Shown here in pieces: positions 6,370 to 13,826 of a stretch of 14,655 nucleotides of DNA. The stretch's first letter is position 1, and every line of letters starts with the position of its first letter. Location of the stretch: contig JAYRWN010000071.1 of assembly GCA_041917975.1 (NCBI GenBank), positions 1 through 14,655 on the forward strand. The letters are read 5' to 3'. The notes below the pieces were generated by a model. It did not search any database, was not told the DNA's origin, and worked only from the letters and a program-made list of their open reading frames with translations. Both the position numbers and the translations under genes were made by a program. This stretch comes from JAYRWN01 sp041917975 (GTDB lineage: Bacteria > Bacteroidota > Bacteroidia > Chitinophagales > Saprospiraceae).

Positions 6370-7290
6370 ATGGTAAGGCCGATGGAGTCAAATTTTATGC
6401 GGTTGATGATGTTTTTTGGAGCGCTCTTTTTAGGGGTGTTTGTAGGACTGGTATTGATGGCTTTACTCGGCATGGCTCTCCAAGTGCCGGTGACTGAATT
6501 ACAGAGTTTAGTAAACCAGACTGGAACGGCAGCCGATCGAACGACCACCAAGATTTTTTTGCTTATCAACCACCTTTCCTTTTTTATTCTGCCTGCGGTA
6601 TTTTTTGCCTGGTTTGCCCAGCGCTGGAATTACCAGGATTATTTCGCCATGCGCAAGTGGCCGTCATGGAGGACCATCGGGTTAGGTTTATTGTTTGTAT
6701 TGGTGGCCTATCCTTTTGTACAAAAGAGTTACGACATAAATAATATGCTACCCATCCCTGATTGGATGTTGGAGATGGAAAAAACAGCAACCGAGACGAT
6801 TCGTCAACTGCTGATCATGGAACATGCCGGTGAATTTCTGCTTAATATTTTGGTCATTGGTATTTTACCCGGTATTGGGGAAGAGTTGCTTTTTCGCGGA
6901 GTCATCCAAAAAGAATTAGAGCGCTGGTTCCGCAGCCCTCATGTAGCGGTTTGGTTGGCGGCTATATTATTTAGTGCTATGCATTTCCAATTCGTAGGTT
7001 TTTTGCCTCGCATGTTTCTGGGAGCCTTGTTAGGATATCTTTATGTCTTTACCCGTAACCTTTTTGTGCCCATGGTGGTCCATTTTATCAATAATGCTCT
7101 GCCGGTGATTTCCATTTATCTGGCTGGTAAAGACCTTACTGAGCTGGGTACGGATCCGTCGGCCAGTTCACCCTGGTGGCTAGCCATAATTTCATTAGCG
7201 CTGACCTTGGCCTTGGGTTATTATATTTATTCTATTCATAAGTCCTCCGCCGATGAGTCTATTCCCCACGTTGAAGACCCGCAGCCTTAG
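6370..7290 (+). CDS. CPBP-family intramembrane glutamic endopeptidase (Abi/Rce1-like)
   Basis: Polytopic membrane protein with all three CPBP motifs. Counting from the ATG at 6370 (306 residues), these are EELLFR with E171, E172 and R176, FSAMH with F201 and H205, and HFINN with H238 and N242. They form the membrane-embedded active site known from Rce1-type CAAX proteases. I count about eight hydrophobic segments, including 12-37, 62-83, 101-118, 155-169, 192-203, 215-228, 231-251 and 269-287. The frame extends upstream to a TTG at 6313, but the extra 19 residues are not membrane-like. ATG 6370 or ATG 6382 (AAGG a few bases upstream) is more likely. The gene overlaps cdsA by 38 bases, so the two are translationally linked. 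CPBP genes near cdsA recur in this phylum, often with a small DUF2007 gene between them (from memory); that gene is absent here. The substrate is unknown. Confidence 0.9.
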   Translation: MVRPMESNFMRLMMFFGALFLGVFVGLVLMALLGMALQVPVTELQSLVNQTGTAADRTTTKIFLLINHLSFFILPAVFFAWFAQRWNYQDYFAMRKWPSWRTIGLGLLFVLVAYPFVQKSYDINNMLPIPDWMLEMEKTATETIRQLLIMEHAGEFLLNILVIGILPGIGEELLFRGVIQKELERWFRSPHVAVWLAAILFSAMHFQFVGFLPRMFLGALLGYLYVFTRNLFVPMVVHFINNALPVISIYLAGKDLTELGTDPSASSPWWLAIISLALTLALGYYIYSIHKSSADESIPHVEDPQP

Positions 7291-8059
7291 TGCCGTAGTT
7301 TATGGTCTGGTGGTGCTGGGCGCCATCTTAGGTGGCCAATGGCCTTTATTTGTATTTCTTAGTATAGCTGCTGTCTTGCTCCACCTGGAGTTCAGCCGCT
7401 TGATATTGCACGATCAATCTGTAAAACTGCACTGGCCGGATACTGTATTGGCGGTGATGCCTTTTATGGTGGCTTTGTGGTGGCCTCAGTTTGATATCAC
7501 CTGGTTGGTGGTATTGCCCCTGGTGGTATTTAGTGGCTTTGTATTAAGTCAGCCGGCCGCCGGTATGATGCGTTTGCTGATCTGGTCCTCCACCCAATTC
7601 TACCTCCTGTTACCGCTTTGGTTGGCTAAAGTGATCAACACGGCTGATCAGACCTATCAGCCCTACCCCTTATTGGCGGTGATTTTATGGATCTGGATTA
7701 ACGATTCCGGCGCCTATTTTATCGGTTCTGCCTGGGGCAAACACAAAATGTATCCTGCGGTGTCACCCGGCAAAAGCTGGGAGGGAACCTTAGGTGGATT
7801 GGTGATAGCCGGGCTTTCCGGTTTTTGGTTAGGCCCGTTATGGCTGGAGCTTAATGGCTGGCAGGGTGTTCTGTTGGCTGTGGCCGTGGGTGTAGCGGCC
7901 ACCGTTGGGGATTTGTTTGAGTCCATGCTTAAGCGCACCGCCGGTGTAAAAGACAGTGGCACCATTATGCCCGGACATGGAGGATTGTTGGACCGGCTGG
8001 ACTCTTTTTTGTTTGCCGTACCGGCCTATTATCTGGTGATGGAAATGATCAGCCGGTAA
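7253..8059 (+). CDS. cdsA: Phosphatidate cytidylyltransferase (CDP-diglyceride synthase)
   Basis: Integral inner-membrane enzyme converting phosphatidate and CTP to CDP-diacylglycerol, the precursor of phosphatidylethanolamine and acidic phospholipids. It has 268 residues, close to the usual 270-290. Several transmembrane stretches run from about residue 13 onward. The C-terminal half carries conserved elements in order: INDSGAYFIGSAWGKHK (149-165), SPGKSWEGTLGG (171-182), VGDLFES (218-224) and the family signature KRTAGVKDSG plus MPGHGGLLDRLDS (227-251), with the metal-binding Asp residues present. The ATG at 7253 lies inside the CPBP gene, giving a 38-base overlap in a different frame. This start gives a normal N-terminus ahead of the first membrane segment. 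It converges with the sulfur operon, with only 3 bases between the two stop codons. Confidence 0.96.
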   Translation: MSLFPTLKTRSLSAVVYGLVVLGAILGGQWPLFVFLSIAAVLLHLEFSRLILHDQSVKLHWPDTVLAVMPFMVALWWPQFDITWLVVLPLVVFSGFVLSQPAAGMMRLLIWSSTQFYLLLPLWLAKVINTADQTYQPYPLLAVILWIWINDSGAYFIGSAWGKHKMYPAVSPGKSWEGTLGGLVIAGLSGFWLGPLWLELNGWQGVLLAVAVGVAATVGDLFESMLKRTAGVKDSGTIMPGHGGLLDRLDSFLFAVPAYYLVMEMISR

Positions 8060-8062
8060 GAA

Positions 8063-9589
8063 TCAGCCTGTTATCACTTGCCAGATAATGCGCAAACTCC
8101 ACAGGAGTACCATCACCCCCACGGCGATAAACATCACCTTGCGCGGCAATTTTCCCGCCAATCGGGCGGCTAACGGCGCCGCAATAACCCCACCAATCAT
8201 TAAGCCTAAAATGATAGGCCAGTGAGATATGCCCATAAGCACAAAAAAGGATACGGCGCTGGAGAAGGTAATAAAAAATTCACTCAAGCTGACACTGCCT
8301 ATGACGTACTGAGGGCTGCGCCCTTTGGAGATCAGTGTACTCGTCACTAAAGGCCCCCAGCCACCCCCGCCGAAGCTGTCTAAGAAACCTCCGGCCGCTG
8401 CCAACCATCCAGCTCGTTTGACCTTTTTGGGCCTGGTATTGAGTCGCCAGGCGTAATAGAGGATGCGCAGTCCCAATATGGCACAATAACCGGCTAAAAG
8501 AGGCTTGACCAACTTGGCATTGTGCTCGCCCAAAAATACCAGTAATGCTGCACCGGCGATGGCTCCGATAACGCCGGGAATAACCAGGACCTTAAACAAT
8601 TTTTTGTTCACATTGCCAAACCGGTAATGTGAATAGCCGCTGACGCCGGTGGTGAAGACCTCCGCCGTATGGATGCTGGCGCTGATGGCTGCCGGCGGTA
8701 TACCCATGGTCATCATCACGGTGGTACATGTTACCCCGTAACCCATGCTCAGCGCTCCATCGACCATCTGAGCCAGAAAACCGACCGCCAAACAAAGCCA
8801 AAACGTCGTGGTTAGATTCTGTTTAAGGGTTGTCCAGATGTCTGGAATGGATGGTAAGGGATAGTACGAAAAAAGGTAATAGCCCAAGATCATACTGACA
8901 AACGCCAAAATGCTGTAGGTGGCCCAACGCCGCCATTGTTTTTCTCCACTGGTTACATATTCTTTATTCACCAGCACGGAAGTAATATGATTCAAGCGTT
9001 TGACTTTATGGGCAAAGTCACCTTTTAGATTTTGACGGATGGTATAAAGATGGTCCAGGGAAGTGTTCAAATCATCCGGAATGATTTCTTGAAATAATTC
9101 TTTGAGCCGTTTAGCCATTGAAGGCGATCGGCCGTTCGTACTTATGGCAATCTTTAAGTGTCCTTTATGAACAATACTGGATAAATAAAAATCACAAGCC
9201 TCCGGCGTATCGGCGACGTTACAGATAATTTTATGGGCGTGAGCGTCTTGTTTGACCCTTAAATTCAGTTGATGGTCATCAGTGGCTACAATGACCAGAT
9301 CCTGTCCTTCCAATAAAGCGCTGTTATAAGGCTGTCCTAGCACTTTTACTTGTGGAAAGTCGGTAAGAAAGGAGAGAATATCCGGATGGATATCCAGGCT
9401 CACCAAAGTGATCTGGGCTTGCGGGGCATGACCAAGCAAGGAATGAATCTTTTCCAAAGCCACCTTACCTCCACCGACTACCAGGGTTTTTAATGCATCC
9501 AGTTTAAGGAAGACGGGATACAAATTATTCGACCCGGACTCGATGGAATTCGTGGTTTTCCCGTCCACATCCATTTCATTCAATTCCAT
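8063..9589 (-). CDS. Fusion: siroheme-synthase (Met8/CysG-N) domain plus TauE/SafE (TSUP) transporter
   Basis: Two activities in one uninterrupted frame (508 residues from the ATG at 9589). Residues about 22-210 match the precorrin-2 dehydrogenase/sirohydrochlorin ferrochelatase domain: YPVFLKL, the NAD-binding loop VVGGGKVALEK (37-47), CNVADTPEACDFY (123-135, with D127 at the catalytic Asp position of CysG) and IAISTNGRSPSMAKRLKELF (147-166), then the helical dimerisation region. Residues about 223-508 are an 8-9-segment TSUP transporter with DGALSMGYGVTCTT (277-290), IHTAEVFTTGVSGYSHYRFGN (306-326, quoted in part) and FLDSFGGGGWGPL (402-414). The cytosolic domain probably oxidises precorrin-2 and inserts iron to make siroheme for CysI; the membrane part probably carries sulfate or sulfite. 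It is last in the operon, 13 bases after the cysI stop. The frame is open to 9688 but that start would overlap cysI by 86 bases without family similarity. Confidence 0.9.
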   Translation of the reverse strand: MELNEMDVDGKTTNSIESGSNNLYPVFLKLDALKTLVVGGGKVALEKIHSLLGHAPQAQITLVSLDIHPDILSFLTDFPQVKVLGQPYNSALLEGQDLVIVATDDHQLNLRVKQDAHAHKIICNVADTPEACDFYLSSIVHKGHLKIAISTNGRSPSMAKRLKELFQEIIPDDLNTSLDHLYTIRQNLKGDFAHKVKRLNHITSVLVNKEYVTSGEKQWRRWATYSILAFVSMILGYYLFSYYPLPSIPDIWTTLKQNLTTTFWLCLAVGFLAQMVDGALSMGYGVTCTTVMMTMGIPPAAISASIHTAEVFTTGVSGYSHYRFGNVNKKLFKVLVIPGVIGAIAGAALLVFLGEHNAKLVKPLLAGYCAILGLRILYYAWRLNTRPKKVKRAGWLAAAGGFLDSFGGGGWGPLVTSTLISKGRSPQYVIGSVSLSEFFITFSSAVSFFVLMGISHWPIILGLMIGGVIAAPLAARLAGKLPRKVMFIAVGVMVLLWSLRIIWQVITG

Positions 9590-9602
9590 GCATGTACCAC
9601 AT

Positions 9603-11264
9603 TCATTCGAATAAATTAATGCGATGGATAAAGTCGCCAAAACCTTCTTCCGTTTGCCGTTCTTCACTATAACGACCAAACAGGTCATCCAACTCGGCTA
9701 ATATCGCAGTTTCATCCAAATTTGTTTTATATAATTTATTCAGGCGTTTTCCATTACGGTCCCCGCCAAGGAGTAGATTATAGCGGCCGTAGGCTGTACC
9801 AATAAATCCTATTTCGGCCAGATAAGGTCGGGCACAGCCGTTAGGACAGCCCGTCATGCGCAGAATGATGCCTTCTCCGGCCAAGCCATGCTTTGCCTGC
9901 AAAACGTCTATTTTATCCAGCAAAGAGGGCAAATATCGCTGAGCCTCGGCTAGTGCTAAGGGACAAGTATTGAATGAAACACAGGCCATAGCATTCCGGC
10001 GGGTTGGTGAAGCCTGCTCAGTTCCGGCAATAAGACCATATTTTTTCAGAAGGTCATGAATGATGGCTTTATCCGCATTAGCTACATCGGCGATGATCAC
10101 ATTTTGGTGGCAGGTAAAGCGAAAATTGCACTTTAGTGTTTCCGCAATTTTTAATAAACCTGTTTTTAGTAGCACCTGATCACTATCGGCTACGCGTCCA
10201 TTTTCTACAAACACCGTGTAGTGCCATTGCCCATGATCATCTTGTTGCCAACCATAATCGTCTTCGCGGCGAGTAAAAACGATGGGTCGCGGCGCTTCCA
10301 GAGTAAAACCACAGCGCCGTTCCAGTTCAGCTTTGAAGGCGTCAGCACCCATGCGGTCCACGGTATATTTTAAGCGGGACAATTTTCGTTCACTGCGGTT
10401 ACCGAAATCGCGCTGGATAGTGGCGACTTCATAAACGGCTTTATGGACGCGATCTTCACCGCTTATAAAACCCAAAACAGTTCCCAGGCGGGGGTAAGTA
10501 TCCGCACTTCCATGAGTAGTCCCTAATCCGCCACCGACCGATAAATTAAAACCAAGCAATTGCCCTTTTTCCTCCACCGCCGTTAAGCCCACATCATTAG
10601 CCAGGACATCTACATCATTGTTTGGAGGAATAGCTATGGCAATTTTAAACTTACGGGGCAGATAATGGTCTTGATAAAGTGGGTCTTCCTCCACCAGGTC
10701 CGGATTGAGTCGTTCTTCATCCAGCCATATTTCATAATAAGCCCTGGTTTTGGGTAGTAACAATTGACTTAAGGAATCAGCATAGTTATGCACCTGAGCA
10801 TGTAGTGATGAACTTCCCGGGTGAGCCGAACAGACTACATTCCGATTTACATCTCCGCAGGCGGCTATGCTGTCGAGTTTTTCCCGATCGAAGGCTTTAA
10901 GCGTGGGTTTCAAATGCCGTTTTAATATCCCGTGCAGTTGAATGGTTTGCCGGGTGGTGATTTTTATGATGCCTGTGGAATATTCTCCGGCTATATGTTG
11001 AGCAGCGATCCATTGGGCGGCGCTGATTAGTCCGCCCGGTATACGTAGCCGGATCATAAATGAATATAGATTTTCCAATTTTTTTTGGGCCCTTTCTTCC
11101 CTCCGGTCACGATCATCCTGCTGATACATGCCATGGAATTTGACCAATATTTGATCATCATCCCTCAAGGAGCCGGTGTGTTCATCCTTTAAACTGTCCG
11201 TCAGGGTGCCTCGCAAGCCTTGACTTTTCGTTTTGATCGTTTCGGTTGGTGATAATTTAGTCAT
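9603..11264 (-). CDS. cysI: Sulfite reductase (NADPH) hemoprotein beta subunit
   Basis: Catalytic subunit that reduces sulfite to sulfide by six electrons at a siroheme coupled to a [4Fe-4S] cluster. The 553-residue length is close to E. coli CysI. The N-terminal part includes RGTLTDSLKDEHTGSL (18-33) and FHGMYQQDDRDRREERA (43-59). Siroheme and sulfite pocket elements are TTRQTIQLHG (103-112), GDVNRNVVCSAHP (137-149) and the KFK lysines K205/K207. The cluster cysteines are C428 and C434 (CVSFNTCPLA) and C473 and C477 (TGCPNGC), with the same spacing as E. coli. All cofactor ligands are therefore intact. It pairs with the CysJ flavoprotein encoded 24 bases upstream, so this is the assimilatory NADPH enzyme and not a ferredoxin or nitrite reductase. 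The siroheme genes lie on both sides in the same operon. Confidence 0.97.
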   Translation of the reverse strand: MTKLSPTETIKTKSQGLRGTLTDSLKDEHTGSLRDDDQILVKFHGMYQQDDRDRREERAQKKLENLYSFMIRLRIPGGLISAAQWIAAQHIAGEYSTGIIKITTRQTIQLHGILKRHLKPTLKAFDREKLDSIAACGDVNRNVVCSAHPGSSSLHAQVHNYADSLSQLLLPKTRAYYEIWLDEERLNPDLVEEDPLYQDHYLPRKFKIAIAIPPNNDVDVLANDVGLTAVEEKGQLLGFNLSVGGGLGTTHGSADTYPRLGTVLGFISGEDRVHKAVYEVATIQRDFGNRSERKLSRLKYTVDRMGADAFKAELERRCGFTLEAPRPIVFTRREDDYGWQQDDHGQWHYTVFVENGRVADSDQVLLKTGLLKIAETLKCNFRFTCHQNVIIADVANADKAIIHDLLKKYGLIAGTEQASPTRRNAMACVSFNTCPLALAEAQRYLPSLLDKIDVLQAKHGLAGEGIILRMTGCPNGCARPYLAEIGFIGTAYGRYNLLLGGDRNGKRLNKLYKTNLDETAILAELDDLFGRYSEERQTEEGFGDFIHRINLFE

Positions 11265-11288
11265 GAGAGATGATATCCTGATTGAATT

Positions 11289-12989
11289 TTAATATACATC
11301 GAGGTTATAGCGACCTTGGTTTTTTAGGTTATCCAGATAATCCTGCGCCTGGACTTCATCCACCTGACCCTGTTCACTGATAATGTTCAGGAGAGTCTTT
11401 TCCACGTCGTTGCTCATGGGGTCGCGGGCACCACAGACATACAGAAAAGCGCCGGCTTCCAGCCATTCGTACAATTGAGCGGCGTAGTGCTGCATCTTAT
11501 GCTGAACATAGATCTTTTCGTCCTGATCGCGACTGAAAGCCACGTTGAGCCGGGATAAATGACCCGATAAAAACCAGGCCTGAAGCTCTGTTTGGTAAAG
11601 AAAATCGCTGGTAAAATGCTGATCGCCAAAAAACAACCAATTTCGACCCGATGCTCCGGTCATGTCGCGTTCGGCCAAAAAAGAGCGAAAAGGAGCTATA
11701 CCCGTGCCTGGACCAATCATGATCACATCTTTATCCGGGGCAGGTAGTTTGAAGTCGTGATTGCGATGGATGTAAAAAGTGACTTCATCGCCCACCTCCA
11801 GATCACATAAGAAACCACTGCAGTGTCCTTCCCTGTTATCACCAGCCAGCTTGAAGGTGTGCAGTCCCACGGTCAAATGCACTTCACCTTCATGGGCAGC
11901 AGGTGATGAAGATATAGAATATAACCGGGGCGTAATCCCTTCCAAAGCCAAAATAACACTTTCACCCAAGTTGGTGATTATGGGGTACTTTGCAACGAAT
12001 TCTTCCAAGGTGTTTTGCTGTAAGTCCAGGTTTTGATCCAGCAACTCGGCCAACTTTAGTTTTACCCGTGAAGACAAGTGATAAATATTAAGTCTCTCCG
12101 TTAGGAGCTGACGAACAGGAGCTTTTAACAACTTGTGTGCAATCATTTGGTCCTCTGAAAAACCTAAGGCGTCCAGGATTTTTGTGATGACATCAAACCG
12201 GTTGTGTGGAATGAGCCCCAAAGAGTCGCCGGGTTCATAATCCGGTTGTTCAAGGCAGGATATTTCGATATGTTTGGTAGTTTTATTACTACCGCGGTCA
12301 TTAAGATTAATGGAAGTGGTGACCTGACCATGGTAATAGTGTTTTCCACTTTTAGAAACGCCATTCAGTTTGCCATGAGCCACTAATTCCGGAGAAGCCT
12401 GTCCATTTAGGTAATCGAAGACCAGGGCAAACCACATGGCAGCCGTACTTTCAAAATCCACATCACACATTTGCAGGGGCAATGCTCTGCTTGCCCCAAG
12501 CTTTTCCAATTGCCGGTCGACATCTATTCCGGCCTGACAAAATAAAGGGTAGGCACTGTCCCCTAAAGCGAGTACACCAAAACGGAGCTTAGACAAATTA
12601 AGTGGTTGCGTATGCAGATGATCGTAGAATTTTTTGGCTGATGCCGGCGGTTCACCTTCGCCTTGCGTGCTGATGAGGATAAACACCAATTCTTCTTTTT
12701 CCAGGTCCTGCAGTTTGTATTGATCAAGGCCTGCCAGCTTGGTAATCACCTGATGTTTTTTTGCTTCAGCGGTGAACTGATTCGCTAACCGTTTTGCATT
12801 TCCGGTTTCTGTCCCAAAGAGCAACGTGATTTTTTTGACGCCTTTTGCAGGCGTACCTGAAGAGACCGAGGTACCTGAACCGGAAATGATGCCCGCCAGG
12901 TATCCGTTGATCCAGATCAATTCTTCTTTGGTCGCATCCTGGACTAACTCGTTTAGTTTTTTTAATTTGGGTTCAACCAAAATAGACAT
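11289..12989 (-). CDS. cysJ: Sulfite reductase (NADPH) flavoprotein alpha subunit
   Basis: Electron-transfer subunit passing electrons from NADPH through FAD and FMN to the CysI hemoprotein. It has 566 residues in cytochrome-P450-reductase order. The N-terminal flavodoxin domain (about 53-195) has the FMN phosphate loop TETGNAKR (60-67), STQGEGEPP (107-115) and LALGDSAY (140-147). The FAD domain (about 215-410) has RLYSISSSP (355-363) and a GHCSGFL segment (388-394) where the E. coli type usually has Ala and Ser. The NADPH domain has GPGTGIAPFR (426-435), CGARDPM (519-525) and a C-terminal aromatic cap, RYNLDVY. The N-terminal 50 residues form the usual helical lead-in followed by a Ser/Gly-rich linker. 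It follows cobA by 21 bases and precedes cysI by 24 bases on the same strand, so all are expected in one transcript. Confidence 0.97.
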   Translation of the reverse strand: MSILVEPKLKKLNELVQDATKEELIWINGYLAGIISGSGTSVSSGTPAKGVKKITLLFGTETGNAKRLANQFTAEAKKHQVITKLAGLDQYKLQDLEKEELVFILISTQGEGEPPASAKKFYDHLHTQPLNLSKLRFGVLALGDSAYPLFCQAGIDVDRQLEKLGASRALPLQMCDVDFESTAAMWFALVFDYLNGQASPELVAHGKLNGVSKSGKHYYHGQVTTSINLNDRGSNKTTKHIEISCLEQPDYEPGDSLGLIPHNRFDVITKILDALGFSEDQMIAHKLLKAPVRQLLTERLNIYHLSSRVKLKLAELLDQNLDLQQNTLEEFVAKYPIITNLGESVILALEGITPRLYSISSSPAAHEGEVHLTVGLHTFKLAGDNREGHCSGFLCDLEVGDEVTFYIHRNHDFKLPAPDKDVIMIGPGTGIAPFRSFLAERDMTGASGRNWLFFGDQHFTSDFLYQTELQAWFLSGHLSRLNVAFSRDQDEKIYVQHKMQHYAAQLYEWLEAGAFLYVCGARDPMSNDVEKTLLNIISEQGQVDEVQAQDYLDNLKNQGRYNLDVY

Positions 12990-13010
12990 TGTACGGGTAT
13001 TTTTTTGATT

Positions 13011-13826
13011 CTAAATGGTATTGAATGAAGTGAATACTGAGCCGGGTGTTTCTTCCGATCTAAGCCAGCGATAGGTGTGGTGCAATTGACCTACTTCACC
13101 GACTATCAATAAGGCCGGCGTACTAATGATCGGAGGAAGCCAGTCTGAAATGTTTTGTTTTAATCGACCCAGGCTGACTTTTTGGTGAATAGTGGTTGCT
13201 TGTTCTATGCATAACAAAGGCTTATCCGTCAAAGAAAAATGCCTTAATTGACTAATGATCTGTTCCATGTGCGCCACACACATATAAAACACCAGGGTAT
13301 CCGTAGTGTGGGCCAGTTCTTCCCAAGCAGCATGAGATAGGGGCGAGGATTCACTGACGGTTAAAAAACGCACTCCACTGGCCAAATGGCGTGCCGTAAG
13401 GGGAATACCCGCATAAGCACTTGCTCCGGAAGCGGCAGTGATTCCGGGTATGATTTCATAGGGTATGTTAGCTTTTTTCAGCGCCAGGATTTCATCCCAC
13501 ACATTGCTAAAAATAGCCACATCACCGCCTTTTAGCCTCAAGACCAACTTCCCGGGAAGGGCTTTTTCGACCAGTAATTCGTTGATGTCCTCCTGCCTTG
13601 CTGATGCACTGTGATAACCTTGCTTACCGGCGATGATTATTTCGGCCTGCGGTGAGGCATGCTGATCAATAATGCGCGGATGGACTAACCGATCGGTTAT
13701 AATCACGTTAGCCTGTGCTAAAGCCCGGGCTAATTTAAGGGTAATCAGCTCCGGGTCTCCGGGACCGGCTCCAGCCAGGATCACCCGTCCCGGTGGTTTT
13801 ACTTTACATTTAAGATTAGTCGTCAT
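13011..13826 (-). CDS. cobA: Uroporphyrinogen-III C-methyltransferase (SUMT), stand-alone
   Basis: SAM-dependent enzyme converting uroporphyrinogen III to precorrin-2, the first committed step to siroheme. It has 271 residues, the size of a single SUMT without the CysG N-terminal domain. Motifs in order are GAGPGDPELITLKLARAL (19-36), DRLVHP (45-50), LRLKGGDVAIF (96-106), PGITAASG (127-134) and YAGIPLTARHLASGVRFLT (138-156). The glycine-rich loop reads GGDVAIFSNVWDE instead of the classical GGDPxxFGRGGEE; I recall similar forms in other Bacteroidota, so this looks like a lineage variant and not a loss of function. Its ATG overlaps the cysN stop as ATGA. Context (cysN, cysJ, cysI) fixes its role as siroheme supply for sulfite reductase instead of cobalamin synthesis. 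Confidence 0.94.
   Translation of the reverse strand: MTTNLKCKVKPPGRVILAGAGPGDPELITLKLARALAQANVIITDRLVHPRIIDQHASPQAEIIIAGKQGYHSASARQEDINELLVEKALPGKLVLRLKGGDVAIFSNVWDEILALKKANIPYEIIPGITAASGASAYAGIPLTARHLASGVRFLTVSESSPLSHAAWEELAHTTDTLVFYMCVAHMEQIISQLRHFSLTDKPLLCIEQATTIHQKVSLGRLKQNISDWLPPIISTPALLIVGEVGQLHHTYRWLRSEETPGSVFTSFNTI

Noticed and set aside
6243..6569. A 108-codon minus-strand frame across the scpB-CPBP gap
   Set aside because: It overlaps both scpB and the CPBP gene, is rich in Lys/Arg/Pro as shadow frames often are, and matches nothing; its end competes with the real scpB start.
8900..9000. Possible sequencing artefact or frameshift creating the Met8-TSUP fusion
   Set aside because: Both halves are in the same frame with no stop. 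The region around the junction reads sensibly as the end of the dimerisation helices followed by a membrane helix, so no frameshift is needed to explain it.
9590..9688. A longer N-terminus for the Met8-TSUP gene starting at 9688
   Set aside because: It would overlap cysI by 86 bases, and the 33 extra residues look like an out-of-frame reading of the cysI 3' end. The ATG at 9589, 13 bases after cysI, gives a normal Met8 start.
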